DNA of 64,000 nucleotides from Vreelandella neptunia (GTDB taxonomy: Bacteria; Pseudomonadota; Gammaproteobacteria; Pseudomonadales; Halomonadaceae): positions 1 to 64,000 of the forward strand of contig NZ_JAKVTW010000017.1 of NCBI RefSeq assembly GCF_022489065.1. The letters are read 5' to 3'. A program made the position numbers and the translations under genes. Below the pieces are notes generated by a model. The model did not search any database, had not been told where the DNA came from, and saw only the letters and a list, made by a program, of their open reading frames with translations. Of this stretch, positions 63,489-64,000 are shown piece by piece (the first letter of the stretch is position 1; each line of letters starts with the position of its first letter).

Positions 63489-64000
63489 ATGAAAACAGTG
63501 CTAGGAAGCAGCGTCATCAGCATGGCTCTACTCACTGGTTGTACCGGCATCCCTGATGGCACCGAGCCCGTCACTGGCTTTGAGTTAGACCGCTACCTGG
63601 GAAAGTGGTACGAAATAGCCCGTTTGGATCACTCCTTTGAGCGCGGCCTAGATTGCGTGACCGCCACTTACAGCCTGCGCGATGATGACGGCGTGCGGGT
63701 AATCAACCGCGGTTACAACCTGGAAGAGCAGGAGTGGGACGAGGCGGAAGGCCGCGCCTACTTTATTGATGATGAGAGCGTCGGTCGTTTGAAGGTAAGC
63801 TTTTTCGGCCCCTTCTACGGCGGCTATAACATCCTAAAACTGGATGATGACTATCAGTGGGCGTTAGTGGCTGGCCCTAACCGCGACTACCTGTGGATAC
63901 TTTCACGTACGCCGGAGATGGACAGCACGATAGAAACACGCCTTCGCCAGCGTGCAGCCGAACTCGACTTCCCCACCGACGAATTGATCGACGTCACTCA
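63489..64000 (+). CDS. blc: Outer-membrane lipoprotein lipocalin Blc (partial, right edge)
   Basis: Lipocalin-fold lipoprotein cut off by the window edge; 170 residues can be read. The signal peptide ends in the lipobox LLTG-C (Cys18). Family motifs are GKWYEIARLDHSFERG, YNILKLDDDYQWALVAGPNRDYLWILSRTP. It probably carries lipids in the envelope under stress. AAGGAG lies before the ATG at 63489. Confidence 0.94.
   Translation, partial: MKTVLGSSVISMALLTGCTGIPDGTEPVTGFELDRYLGKWYEIARLDHSFERGLDCVTATYSLRDDDGVRVINRGYNLEEQEWDEAEGRAYFIDDESVGRLKVSFFGPFYGGYNILKLDDDYQWALVAGPNRDYLWILSRTPEMDSTIETRLRQRAAELDFPTDELIDVT

Noticed and set aside
1..64000. CRISPR array, prophage, transposase, integron
   Set aside because: No regularly spaced direct repeats with spacers, no integrase/transposase motifs and no phage structural genes were found by reading.

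Overview
The window reads as chromosomal DNA of a gammaproteobacterium of the Halomonas (Vreelandella) type. The evidence is family resemblance only: a PHA synthesis repressor (phaR), a Tat-exported high-potential iron-sulfur protein, a complete seven-gene Mrp Na+/H+ antiporter operon, a sodium/alanine symporter, a gamma-butyrobetaine hydroxylase with an orphan betaine-type binding protein, a ferrochelatase beside an Fe-S photolyase, and a short LOV protein closest to Pseudomonas forms. I see no phage, transposase, CRISPR array or rRNA gene. Most of the window is ordinary core chromosome.

Layout. (1) 1-7553, minus strand: a biofilm adhesin system. It has a TolC-OmpA fusion, a LapB-type ABC exporter, a LapC/HlyD adaptor, a LuxR-type regulator, and the first 381 residues of a giant LapA-type adhesin with an N-terminal retention module. 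(2) 7.8-13.5 kb: transporters, a SelW-like protein, the short LOV protein, a PA3496-like protein, ettA and a DUF1328 peptide. (3) 13.5-20.7 kb: coq7, HIT protein, prkB, thioesterase, purD, phaR, rsmE, an aspartic-protease-like lipid/periplasmic protein and a lytic transglycosylase. (4) 20.7-22.6 kb: cry-DASH with an overlooked 46-aa DUF2256 gene upstream. (5) 22.6-28.5 kb: mnhABCDEFG. (6) 28.7-32.0 kb: hemH, divergent from an Fe-S cluster (6-4)-type photolyase whose 3' end looks frameshifted into a DCC thioredoxin-like gene. (7) 32.4-40 kb: dnaB, then rpsF-rpsR-DUF2232-rplI, and rnr-rlmB. (8) 40.2-40.6 kb: three tandem tRNA-Leu(CAG). (9) 40.6-48.9 kb: nuclease, AsnC-like domain, HiPIP, the prkA-yeaH-spoVR stress operon, threonine aldolase. 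(10) 49-57.4 kb: fadH, DMT exporter, GNAT-nitrilase, ATL protein, azoreductase, alanine symporter, LysR. (11) 57.5-64 kb: carnitine/betaine genes, TVP38 protein, a pseudo-phosphatase/glycosyltransferase fusion, YjbQ and the start of a lipocalin.

How the genes work together. The left end is a self-contained type I secretion and adhesion system. Three separate loci (LOV; DUF2256 + cry-DASH; Fe-S photolyase + ferrochelatase) suggest a blue-light/UV response, and both photolyase promoters carry inverted repeats with TTATAC/GTATAA-like halves. The Mrp antiporter, the alanine symporter and the betaine genes fit life in salt.

The most unusual items are: the fusion of a membrane-anchored metallophosphoesterase fold that has lost its metal ligands to a GT4 glycosyltransferase (60547-62805); the TolC-OmpA fusion with phased A-tracts upstream of it; the C6 homopolymer that probably frameshifts the Fe-S photolyase; and the transcription terminator that lies inside the last codons of rsmE. 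No CDS in the window amounts to an obviously new defence or biosynthetic system.
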